From Streptomyces sp. TLI_171 (GTDB lineage: Bacteria; Actinomycetota; Actinomycetes; Streptomycetales; Streptomycetaceae): a stretch of 64,000 nt of DNA. Location: assembly GCF_003610255.1 (NCBI RefSeq), contig NZ_RAPS01000001.1, positions 2,666,001 to 2,730,000 on the forward strand, read 5' to 3'. The notes beneath the pieces were generated by a model that saw nothing but the letters and a program-made list of their open reading frames with translations, had not been told where the DNA came from and ran no database searches. The translations under genes and the position numbers were made by a program. Positions 22,054-29,569 of the stretch are shown one piece after another (position 1 is the first letter of the stretch; every line of letters starts with the position of its first letter).

Positions 22054-22081
22054 ACCAGCTGAGGCATGACAGGGGGGACAT
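22043..22081 (-). CDS. trpS leader peptide with tandem Trp codons
   Basis: A 12-codon frame, MSPLSCLSWWPS then TAG, begins at ATG 22081 with AGGGTGG upstream as ribosome binding site. Two adjacent TGG codons (22057-22052) sit exactly where a stalled ribosome would block segment 1 of the attenuator. The tandem Trp codons, the short frame and the alternative hairpins together make this a regulatory leader peptide, not a chance frame. Confidence 0.8.
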   Translation of the reverse strand: MSPLSCLSWWPS

Positions 22082-22255
22082 GCCGTCCACCCTAGCTCCG
22101 CGCTTTCGGCCGGCACACCGGTTTTCGGTCCGGCGGGGGTGGGCGGGTACGCGCGTAGGCGGTGGGAACCACCGGGGGGTGTGGGTACGTCCCTTGGCCG
22201 GGTGCGCGCCGGTGGTGCAGGATCGGGCGAGCCGAGAATCCGGAGGGGTGCAGCC

Positions 22256-23025
22256 ATGACCGCGCTCGACCAGAACGCGTCGGACCGACCGTACGCGGAC
22301 GCCGACCGCTGTACGGCGGAGACGGGCGCGGACGGGCGCGGGGAGCAGCGCGGGCGGGGCGGGCAGGGCATGGAGCAGAGCCACCCGGCTGCGCGGCCGG
22401 CGGACCGGGGCCACGATCAGGGGCGGGGCAGGGGCAGGTTCTCGGGACGGGCGCTCCCGGGGTGGTCGAGTGGTCGTCGGGGGTCTGGGGTGCCGTTGTG
22501 GTGCCGGGTCAGGTCCGGCCGCAGCGGCGGCCGGCGCCCTCGCGGCGGCTGAGCCAGGTGCGGGCGTTGCCGCCCGGGCCGTCGGCGTCGACGCCGGGGC
22601 GGGACGACGCCGCCGCGGAGCGCGCGGGTGCGGTCGAGGTGGTGGAGGCCGGGGTGGGGCGCGGGCCGATCGGTCCGGCGGGCGCGCCGATGGGGGTGCT
22701 GATCGGCGGGTCGCCCGGGTTGGCGGAGAGCACCGGCCAGGGTGGGCGGGGGTCGGACCGCCGGGTGTCGGTGCGACTGCTCCGCTTCGGTTCGGGCACC
22801 TGTCAGGTGGTGCTGCCGGAGTGGCGGCCGGCCATCGCGGTGTCGGTCCCGACCGAGCAGTTGCAGCGTTCGACCGGGTTGAGCCCGGAGGAGTTGCGTT
22901 CCGCGCAGCTGTCGGTGGTGATCAATCCGGAAGCGGTGCACGACCGGGAGCTCGGGTTGCGCGACTGGCGGGCCGAGGTACCAGCGGCTCGGGGGCGTCG
23001 GAGGGGTCGGCGCCAGGTCCGCTGA
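22256..23025 (+). pseudogene. Unknown gene with an apparent frameshift near 22440-22470
   Basis: A strong ribosome binding site (GGAGGGG, seven bases upstream) precedes ATG 22256, which opens MTALDQNASDRPYADADR. This frame keeps high third-position GC until about 22460 and then turns noncoding-like, ending at 22552. A second frame takes over from about 22450-22462 to the stop at 23025 and encodes a folded-looking C-terminus (RLLRFGSGTCQVVLPEWRP, TGLSPEELRSAQLSVVINP). A single missing base in a G-run around 22440-22470 would join them. It may be a true frameshift, a sequencing error, or a separate gene starting at GTG 22462. No family recognised. It diverges from trpS. Confidence 0.5.
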
Positions 23026-23071
23026 GTCGGTTCGACCGCGCCGCACGGGCGGGCGGGTCGGGTTCCGGTTC

Positions 23072-23097
23072 GCTGTTTGCTGTTTGCTGTTTGCTGT
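23072..23097. repeat. Heptamer tandem repeat (GCTGTTT, about 3.7 copies)
   Basis: Unit GCTGTTT repeated without mismatch between two convergent genes. The last partial copy ends at the stop codon of the NUDIX gene. It is much lower in GC than the surroundings. Confidence 0.8.
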
Positions 23098-23636
23098 CAG
23101 ATCCGGCCTCCCGGGCTGGAGTTGGGCACGTAGCCGAGGTGGACCGGGTCGATGGCTGCCGGTCCCGCGGCGCGGAGCTCTGCGAGCAGCGTGGACAGGT
23201 TGGGCGGCCAGACCGGATCGGCGTCCGGCGCGGCCAGGTCGGCGGGTGTCCACCAGCGCCAGCCGAGGATTCCGTCGGCGCGGTGCATCGCCGCCACGTC
23301 GCCCGGCTCCCGTCGCCGGCCGTGGGTCAGGAAGATGTGCTCGTGCTGGCGGACCGGCGTGCCGTGCCAGGTGAAGTCGTGCTCCCAGGTGCAGATGAGT
23401 GCGCCCGGCCGGAGGTCGGTCCAGCCGGTCTCTTCGTGCAGCTCGCGGAGTGCTCCTTCGATCGGGGACTCTCCCGGCTCCAGGCCGCCGCCCGGCGCCG
23501 TCCAGTGCACGCCGACCTCGGAGTTGTCCGACCGGAGCAGGAAGGCGTCGCCCTCCGGCGAGAGCACCACCGTGCGCGCCGCTCGACGGGGTTGCCGTTC
23601 GGTTCGGGGTTTCTGACGTCCTGTGATCCATCGCAC
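23097..23636 (-). CDS. NUDIX hydrolase
   Basis: A 179-residue cytoplasmic hydrolase of nucleoside diphosphates linked to other groups. The Nudix box is complete at about residues 50-72 (GLEPGESPIEGALRELHEET then GW). The preceding strand (VVLSPEGDAFLLRSDNSE) and the later WEHDFTWHG and GWRWWTPADLAA segments fit the fold. GTG at 23636 has an AGGGTGA site upstream; an open extension to 23726 has atypical composition. The substrate cannot be predicted. It is convergent with the frameshifted gene and divergent from the ATP-grasp gene across a 16-bp palindrome. Confidence 0.85.
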   Translation of the reverse strand: MRWITGRQKPRTERQPRRAARTVVLSPEGDAFLLRSDNSEVGVHWTAPGGGLEPGESPIEGALRELHEETGWTDLRPGALICTWEHDFTWHGTPVRQHEHIFLTHGRRREPGDVAAMHRADGILGWRWWTPADLAAPDADPVWPPNLSTLLAELRAAGPAAIDPVHLGYVPNSSPGGRI

Positions 23637-23721
23637 GCGATCACCCTGACAGAGCCCGCGAAGGGGTGTCGATCGGGTTTTCGGGCGGAACGACGGGGCG
23701 GCCCAAGGGAATCCCGGGGTC

Positions 23722-23737
23722 TCCACCGATCGGTGGA
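23722..23737. promoter_or_regulatory. 16-bp perfect palindrome, candidate operator
   Basis: TCCACCGATCGGTGGA is fully self-complementary and lies 15 bases before the ATP-grasp start codon, in the region shared with the divergent NUDIX gene. It would suit a dimeric repressor. No regulator gene is adjacent. Confidence 0.5.
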
Positions 23738-23752
23738 TCTAATCTGAGCCGC

Positions 23753-24652
23753 ATGATCGATCCGGCTGTCATCCTTCCGTCCGACCCGCTGTTCGCCCGC
23801 CGGGTGGACCCGCACTTCGCCTGGGAGGCCGGGCTGATCCGGGCGGCGGGCGGCAGCCACGTCCTGCTCGACCACGACGCCCTGCTGGCGGGGGACGTCG
23901 AGACCGCCGTCGGACGTGTCCCGCCGGGATCGGGCCCGCTCTGGTACCGGGGGTGGATGATCCCGGTCGCTCGGTACGCGGCGCTCGCCGAAACGCTGGC
24001 CGACCGCGGCTGCTCGCTGCGCACCGGGCCGGTCGAGTACGCGACCGCGCACGAACTGCCCGGCTGGTACCGGACCTTCGAGCCGCTCACCCCGGCCAGT
24101 ACCTGGCTGCCCGGCACCGAGTGGGACCGCGCCGCGCTGGCCGCGGCCGCCGAGCAGCTCGGCGGGCGGGGCGCCGCCGTGGTGAAGGACTACGTCAAGT
24201 CCCGCAAGCACGAGTGGGCGGAAGCCTGCTACGTGCCCGACCTGGCGGACCTCGACGCGTTGGAGCGGGTGGTCAGCCGCTTCGCCGAGTTGCAGGGCGA
24301 CTTCCTGGCGGGCGGCTTGGTGCTGCGCCGCTTCGAGCCGTTCGTGCGGGCCGCGGACGGTCGGACGGAGGAGGCGCGGGTCTGGTGGCTCGACGGCGAG
24401 CCGGTGCTGGTCGGCCCGCACCCGGACTGCCCGGCGAGCCGGGTGAGCCCCGAGCTGTCCGCCGTCCGCCCGCTGGTCCGGCAGTTGGGGTGCCGGTTCG
24501 TCACCACCGATCTGGCCCGCCGGGCCGGGGGCGATCGGCTGAGCAGCGCGGACGGAGAGTGGCGGGTGGTGGAGGTCGGGGACGGTCAGGTCAGCGAGCT
24601 GCCGTCCGGGGTGGACGTCGAGCCGCTGTTCCGGGCGCTGCTGGACGCGTAG
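23753..24652 (+). CDS. ATP-grasp domain protein
   Basis: A 299-residue protein resembling small ATP-grasp ligases of actinomycetes. AVVKDYVKSRKHEWAEACYV carries the ATP-binding Lys pair, and GGLVLRRFEPFV with VWWLDGEPVLVGPH follows as in the grasp fold. EWRVVEVGDGQVSELPSG is the Mg-binding end. The C-terminus (VEPLFRALLDA) is complete. ATG at 23753 is chosen; upstream codons overlap the palindrome. Ligase substrates are unknown; some relatives modify peptides or tRNA-linked substrates. It appears monocistronic. Confidence 0.75.
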   Translation: MIDPAVILPSDPLFARRVDPHFAWEAGLIRAAGGSHVLLDHDALLAGDVETAVGRVPPGSGPLWYRGWMIPVARYAALAETLADRGCSLRTGPVEYATAHELPGWYRTFEPLTPASTWLPGTEWDRAALAAAAEQLGGRGAAVVKDYVKSRKHEWAEACYVPDLADLDALERVVSRFAELQGDFLAGGLVLRRFEPFVRAADGRTEEARVWWLDGEPVLVGPHPDCPASRVSPELSAVRPLVRQLGCRFVTTDLARRAGGDRLSSADGEWRVVEVGDGQVSELPSGVDVEPLFRALLDA

Positions 24653-24833
24653 TCCGGGCGGACGGACCGGGGCGCCGGTCGGGGGCCCGATCGCCCGGGC
24701 CGGGAGGACCGGCGCCGGGCGGGAATGCGGACCGCCGTGGCCGCGGGCCGCGGCACGGCGGCGAGGGCCCGCACGGCGGCCAGCACCGCGCCCGTCCCCG
24801 GGTAGCCGGCGACGGCCGTGACGGCCCGTCCGC

Positions 24834-27800
24834 TCAGCCGAGCACCGGCGCCGGGTGGCCCTCCGCCACGAAGGCGCTCCACAGCTTGGCGTACGCGCCG
24901 TCCCGGTCGAGCAGTTCGGCGTGGGTGCCGTCCTCCACGATGCGGCCGTGGTCGAGGACGATGATCCGGTCGGCCCGTTCGGCGGTGGTGAGCCGGTGGG
25001 CGATGACCAGGGTGGTGCGGCCGCCGCTGAGCCGGTCGGCTGCGTGGTTGACGGCTGCTTCGGTGGCGAGGTCGAGTGCGGCGGTGGCCTCGTCGAGCAG
25101 CAGGATGTCGGGGTCGACCAGTTCGGCGCGGGCCAGGGCGATGAGCTGGCGCTGGCCGGCGGAGAGGTTCCGGCCGCGGGGCGCGACCTGGTGGCGGTAG
25201 CCGCCGCTCAGGCCGGTGATCATCTCGTGGGCGCCGACCGCCTTGGCGGCGGCCTCCACCTCGGCGTCGCTCGCGTCGGGACGGCCGTAGGCGATGGCGT
25301 CCCGGACCGTCCCCGCGAAGAGGTACGCCTCCTGCGGGACGACGCCCAGCCGGTGCCGGTACCCGTCCAGGTCGTAGGCGGTGAGGTCGGTGCCGTCCAC
25401 CGTGAGGGTGCCGCCGGTGGCGTCGTAGAACCGGGCGACCAGCTTGACCAGCGTCGACTTGCCGGCGCCGGTCTCGCCGACCAGCGCGACCGTCTGGCCG
25501 GCCGGGATGTGCAGGTCGACGCCGGAGAGCACCTCGGGGTTGCCCGCCCCGCCGCCGTTGTACGCGAAGCTGACGTTCTCGAAGTCGATCTCGCCGCGCA
25601 GCGTGCCGACCGGGACGGGGTGTTCGGCCCGGGGCGTGCTGGTGGGGGTGCGCATCAGTTCGCGGATCCGGTCGAGGCTGACGGCGGCCTGCTGGTAGCC
25701 GTCGAAGATCTGCGAGAGCTGGTTGACCGGGGCGAAGAACAGGTCGATGTAGAGCAGGTAGGCGACCAGCGCACCGATGGTGAGGGTGCCGTCGTCGACC
25801 CGGGTGGCGCCGGCGATCAGCACCAGGGCGGAGGCGACGCTGGAGAGGAACTGCACGAACGGGAAGTACAGCGAGATGTACAGCTGCGCCCTGACCCGGG
25901 CGTGCCGGTAGGCCAGGCCCCGCTCGACGAAGCGCTCGGTGTTCGCGTCCTGCCGGCGGAAGGCCTGGACGATCCGCATGCCCGCGACGTTCTCCTGCAG
26001 GTCCGCGTTGACCGTGCTGATCAGGTCCCGGGAGACCTGGTACTGCTGGGCGGACTTCTTGCGGAACACCAGGGTGGCGATGATCAGCGGCGGCAGCACC
26101 GCGAAGACCACCAGGGCGAGGCCGGCGTCGATCACGATGAGCGCGACGAAGATGCCGACGAAGGTGAACAGGCTGACCACGGCGGTGACCACGCCGGTCT
26201 GCAGGAACGAGGAGATCGAGTCCACGTCCGTGGTCATCCGGGTCATGATCCGGCCGGTCAGCTCGCGCTCGTAGTAGTCGAGGCCGAGGCGGTTCAGGTG
26301 CGCGAAGATCTTCAGCCGCAGGGTGTAGAGAACGCGCTCGCCGGTGCGCCCCGAGACCCGGCTCTCGGTGGCCTGCACCAGCCAGTCGAGCAGGACGACG
26401 ACCAGGGCCAGCAGCGCGGCGACGGCGACACCGCCGATGGCGGCCTTGCTGACGCCGTCGTCGATGCCGTGCCGGATCAGGACCGGCAGGGTCAGGCCGG
26501 CGGCGGTGTCCAGCGCGACCAGCAGCAGCGCGAGGGCCAGCGGGCGGCGGAACGGGGCGAGCAGCCGGGCCAGGTTGAACTTGGGGTCGGCCGCTTCGGC
26601 CTGCTCCACCGGGATCTCGGGGGTGTCCGTCGCGGGCGGCAGGGCGGCGACCTTGGCGAGCAGTTCGGAGTCGGCGCCCGACTTCGCGGCGGCCGGGGCG
26701 GCGGCTGCGGTCTCGGCGGACTCCGCGGTCTCGTCCGGCGCTGCCGCGCTGCGTGCGGCGGGGGCGGCCAACGCGTCCGGGTCGGTGATCAGGGACCGGT
26801 AGCGCGGACATCGGGCCGTGAGCTCCTCGTGGGTGCCCAGGTCGATCAGGCGGCCGGCCTCCAGCACCGCGATGCGGTCCGCGAGTTGCAGGGTGGAACG
26901 GCGGTGGGCGATCAGCAGCGTGGTGCGGCCGGCCATCACGCTGGCCAGCGCGTCGTGGATCTCCGCCTCGATCTGCGGGTCGACCGCGGAGGTCGCGTCG
27001 TCGAGCAGCAGGATGCGCGGGTCGGTGAGGACGGCGCGGGCGAGCGCGATGCGCTGGCGCTGGCCGCCGGAGAGGGTGAGGCCCTGCTCGCCGACCTTGG
27101 TGTCGTAGCCCTCGGGGAGCTCCCGGATGAAGCCATCGGCCTGGGCGATCCGCGCGGCCGCCTGGATCTGCTCCTCGGTGGCCTCGGGGTGGCCGTACGC
27201 GATGTTGGTGCGGACGCTCTCCGAGAACAGGAAGCTCTCCTCGGGCACGATGCCGATGGTGGCGCGGATCGAGTCGAGCGTGACCCCGCGGACGTCCTGC
27301 CCGAACAGCCGGATCGAGCCGGCGGTGGGGTCGTAGAACCGGGGCACCAGTTGGGCCACCGTCGACTTGCCGGAGCCCGACGCGCCGACCAGTGCGAGGG
27401 TCTCCCCCGCTGCCAGCCGCAGGCTGAGGCCCTCCAGCACCGGAACGCCGTCGGGGACGCTGCCGGGCTCGGGGTGCTCCTCCGCGCGGTAGTGGAAGTC
27501 GACCCGGTCGAGCTCCAGTGCGGCGGTGCCGGGCGGCGCCGCGTCCGGGTCGAGCGGACGGGCGTCCGGGGCCTGGTCGACCAGCGGGCGCTGGTCGATG
27601 AGCTGCATGACCCGTTCCACACCGGCGCGGGCCTGCTGCCCGACGGTGATCACCATGGCGAGCATCCGCACCGGGCCGGTCATCTGCGCCAGGTACGTGG
27701 AGAACGCGACGAAGGTGCCGAGCGTGACGTCGCCGCGGACGGCCAGCCAACCGCCGACGGCCAGCACCGCGACCTGCCCGAGCGCGGGGACGGCCTGCAT

Positions 27801-28556
27801 CGCCGGGGTGTAGCGGGCGTTCAGCTTGATCGACCGCAGCCGGGCGGCGAACAGCCCGCGCGAGACGCGCTCCAGCTTGCCGCGCTCCTGGGCCTCCTGG
27901 CCGAAGCCCTTGACCACCCGGACCCCGCCGATCGCTGCGTCGACCACGCCCGCGACCTCGGCGGCCTGCTGCTGGGCGGCCCAGGTGGCGGGGAACAGGC
28001 GCTTGCGGCTGCGGCCGGCCAGCCACCACAGCGCCGGCGCCATCACCAGGGCGATCAGCGTCAGCGGCAGGGACAGCCAGAGCATGACCACCAGCGACAT
28101 GCCGAACATGAGGGCGTAGCCCGTCATCATCGGCAGCATCGACAGCAGGCCGTTGATCAACTGCAGGTCGGAGGTGGCCCGGCCGACCACCTGCCCGGTG
28201 TCCAGCCGGTCCTGCCGGTGCCCGTCGAGCCTGGTCAGCGAGCGGAACAGGTCGGCCCGCAGGTCGTGCTGGACGTCCAGCGCGAGCTGGCCGCCGAAGT
28301 AGCGCCTGACCTGGGTGCAGAGGAACACCGCTGCGGCCGCGACCAGCAGCAGCACCGCCCACGGGGTGAGCGGACGGCTGTGCGCGGTGATCACGTCATC
28401 GATGATCAGCTTGGTGATGAGCGGAACGACCGCGGTGATCGCCATGCCGACGAGCGACGCGCCGAAGGACAGCAGCAGGTTGCGGCGGTAACGCCAGCAG
28501 TAGCCGCCGAGCCGGCGGAGCCAGCTCTGCTCTGGGAAACCATGAGTCTCGCGCAT
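24834..28556 (-). CDS. Fused full-length ABC exporter (TMD-NBD-TMD-NBD)
   Basis: A 1240-residue single-chain ABC exporter. Half 1: about six membrane segments (residues 10-310), then a nucleotide-binding domain with GASGSGKST, LSGGQRQR and ILLLDDATSAVD. An Ala/Pro/Glu-rich linker follows (about 600-660). Half 2: six more segments, then GETGAGKST, a degenerate signature LSAGQRQ (Ala for Gly) and ILLLDEATAALD. Asp replaces the Walker B catalytic Glu in half 1 (LLDDATS), so one ATP site is probably non-hydrolytic, as in asymmetric exporters. ATG 28556 is chosen because the codons before it (TTA, CTA, AAT, TCA) look noncoding. Likely exports drugs or lipids. Confidence 0.9.
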   Translation of the reverse strand: MRETHGFPEQSWLRRLGGYCWRYRRNLLLSFGASLVGMAITAVVPLITKLIIDDVITAHSRPLTPWAVLLLVAAAAVFLCTQVRRYFGGQLALDVQHDLRADLFRSLTRLDGHRQDRLDTGQVVGRATSDLQLINGLLSMLPMMTGYALMFGMSLVVMLWLSLPLTLIALVMAPALWWLAGRSRKRLFPATWAAQQQAAEVAGVVDAAIGGVRVVKGFGQEAQERGKLERVSRGLFAARLRSIKLNARYTPAMQAVPALGQVAVLAVGGWLAVRGDVTLGTFVAFSTYLAQMTGPVRMLAMVITVGQQARAGVERVMQLIDQRPLVDQAPDARPLDPDAAPPGTAALELDRVDFHYRAEEHPEPGSVPDGVPVLEGLSLRLAAGETLALVGASGSGKSTVAQLVPRFYDPTAGSIRLFGQDVRGVTLDSIRATIGIVPEESFLFSESVRTNIAYGHPEATEEQIQAAARIAQADGFIRELPEGYDTKVGEQGLTLSGGQRQRIALARAVLTDPRILLLDDATSAVDPQIEAEIHDALASVMAGRTTLLIAHRRSTLQLADRIAVLEAGRLIDLGTHEELTARCPRYRSLITDPDALAAPAARSAAAPDETAESAETAAAAPAAAKSGADSELLAKVAALPPATDTPEIPVEQAEAADPKFNLARLLAPFRRPLALALLLVALDTAAGLTLPVLIRHGIDDGVSKAAIGGVAVAALLALVVVLLDWLVQATESRVSGRTGERVLYTLRLKIFAHLNRLGLDYYERELTGRIMTRMTTDVDSISSFLQTGVVTAVVSLFTFVGIFVALIVIDAGLALVVFAVLPPLIIATLVFRKKSAQQYQVSRDLISTVNADLQENVAGMRIVQAFRRQDANTERFVERGLAYRHARVRAQLYISLYFPFVQFLSSVASALVLIAGATRVDDGTLTIGALVAYLLYIDLFFAPVNQLSQIFDGYQQAAVSLDRIRELMRTPTSTPRAEHPVPVGTLRGEIDFENVSFAYNGGGAGNPEVLSGVDLHIPAGQTVALVGETGAGKSTLVKLVARFYDATGGTLTVDGTDLTAYDLDGYRHRLGVVPQEAYLFAGTVRDAIAYGRPDASDAEVEAAAKAVGAHEMITGLSGGYRHQVAPRGRNLSAGQRQLIALARAELVDPDILLLDEATAALDLATEAAVNHAADRLSGGRTTLVIAHRLTTAERADRIIVLDHGRIVEDGTHAELLDRDGAYAKLWSAFVAEGHPAPVLG

Positions 28557-28558
28557 AT

Positions 28559-28571
28559 TTAGTGATGCTAA
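28559..28571 (-). promoter_or_regulatory. Promoter/operator of the ABC exporter, probably leaderless
   Basis: On the minus strand TAGCAT (28570-28565) has the TAnnnT form of a -10 and ends eight bases before ATG 28556, which would give a leaderless mRNA; no ribosome binding site is present. The same bases form TTAG-N5-CTAA (28559-28571), so a regulator binding here would block the -10. Confidence 0.5.
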
Positions 28572-28724
28572 CCATTCGGCCGGTTGAGCGTCCATCGGAT
28601 TCGAGGGGCGCATGGGAAGCTGAACGACCTCGGGCCGAGCTTCCTTCCCGTCTACAGGGTGCCCAGGTCACGCGGTCGTGCGCCTCGGGCAGTCGGCTGC
28701 ATCCGGATCGGCCGATCGTCCTAG

Positions 28725-28752
28725 GCGGGGGTGCAGCCGGCTCCACCCCCGC
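28725..28752 (-). terminator. Terminator after the tetR gene
   Basis: A perfect 9-bp stem (28725-28733 with 28744-28752) starts three bases after the TetR stop codon and separates it from the exporter gene downstream. Confidence 0.7.
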
Positions 28753-28755
28753 AGG

Positions 28756-29448
28756 TCACTTCGGCCCCGCGACCTCCGCCGCGGCGGCGACGAACGCCCC
28801 CTGGGCCAGGGCGCGCAGCAGTCCCGCCATGCTGTCGCGGGCCAGGCCGGCCCGGTCGGCGCGCTCGGCGGCCCGGTCGGGGCGATCCGCGGCCGGGTCG
28901 GCCTGGGCGACCTGGGGTGCGGCGCTGTGCGGGGTGGAGTTGAGCAGGCCGAAGACGGCGTGGACGGCGGCGCGGGCGACCGGCTCGGCGTCGGCGACGG
29001 CCAGCGGCGGGAACGCCTCGCGCACCACGCCGACCCAGAGTTCGACGTAGCCGCGCTGCAGCCGGCGCACCCGGCGGCGGTCCTCCTCCTTGAGGTGGAG
29101 CAGCTCGCGGTCGTGCAGGATGATCAGGTCCCGGTCGTCGAGCGCGAAGTCGATGTGGCCGTCGATCAGGGAGTCCAGCGCGGCCCGCGGGCCCGCGGCC
29201 TCGCCGAGGCGGCGGCGGCCCTCGTCCATCAGCCGCTCGCTGATGCCGACCAGGAGGTCGGCGAGCATCGCGTCCTTGCCGGCGAAGTGGCGGTACAGAC
29301 CGGGGCCGCTGATGCCGACCGCCCTGCCGATCTCGTCGACGCCCACCCCCAGGAAACCGCGGGCGGCGAACAGCCGCGCGGCCTCCTTCCGGATCTGGTC
29401 ACGGCGTGGGAGCGCGGGGGCGGCGGGACGGTTGGGCATGCTGCCCAT
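28756..29448 (-). CDS. TetR/AcrR family regulator of the leucine catabolic operon
   Basis: A 230-residue TetR protein. The HTH is at about residues 15-65 (RDQIRKEAARLFAARGFLGV, VGISGPGLYRHFAGKDAML) and an all-helical ligand domain follows. The C-terminal region has an Asp/Arg/Ala-rich insert. It is divergent from the acyl-CoA carboxylase operon, and two copies of a 16-bp palindromic site lie between the two starts, the nearer one 14 bases from its own start. It therefore probably represses itself and the operon, with an acyl-CoA or acid intermediate as inducer. The ATG at 29439 is an alternative start. Confidence 0.85.
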   Translation of the reverse strand: MGSMPNRPAAPALPRRDQIRKEAARLFAARGFLGVGVDEIGRAVGISGPGLYRHFAGKDAMLADLLVGISERLMDEGRRRLGEAAGPRAALDSLIDGHIDFALDDRDLIILHDRELLHLKEEDRRRVRRLQRGYVELWVGVVREAFPPLAVADAEPVARAAVHAVFGLLNSTPHSAAPQVAQADPAADRPDRAAERADRAGLARDSMAGLLRALAQGAFVAAAAEVAGPK

Positions 29449-29461
29449 CGTAGACAGTCGG

Positions 29462-29477
29462 GTTATCGCTGGTTAAC
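29462..29477. promoter_or_regulatory. TetR operator copy 1
   Basis: GTTATCGCTGGTTAAC fits the consensus GTTAnCGCTnnTTAAC shared with copy 2. It is imperfectly palindromic and 14 bases from the tetR start, consistent with autoregulation. Confidence 0.65.
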
Positions 29478-29488
29478 CTGACCAAGGA

Positions 29489-29504
29489 GTTAACGCTCAT
29501 TAAC
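29489..29504. promoter_or_regulatory. TetR operator copy 2
   Basis: GTTAACGCTCATTAAC, with GTTAA/TTAAC arms, starts 27 bases after copy 1 and lies 66 bases before the carboxylase start. It probably overlaps the operon promoter. Confidence 0.65.
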
Positions 29505-29569
29505 ACGGGCTGGCCGGCTCGCCCTTCGGCCTGCCCCGATCCGAATCCGAGGGCAAGGGAGCTCTTGGG

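Noticed and set aside
22417..23631. 404-codon minus frame spanning the NUDIX gene and the frameshifted gene
   Set aside because: Runs through the heptamer repeat as a simple peptide repeat and has no domain; the NUDIX frame is clearly the coding one.
24855..28562. 1235-codon plus-strand frame opposite the ABC exporter
   Set aside because: Antisense shadow; the minus strand carries both Walker and signature sets.
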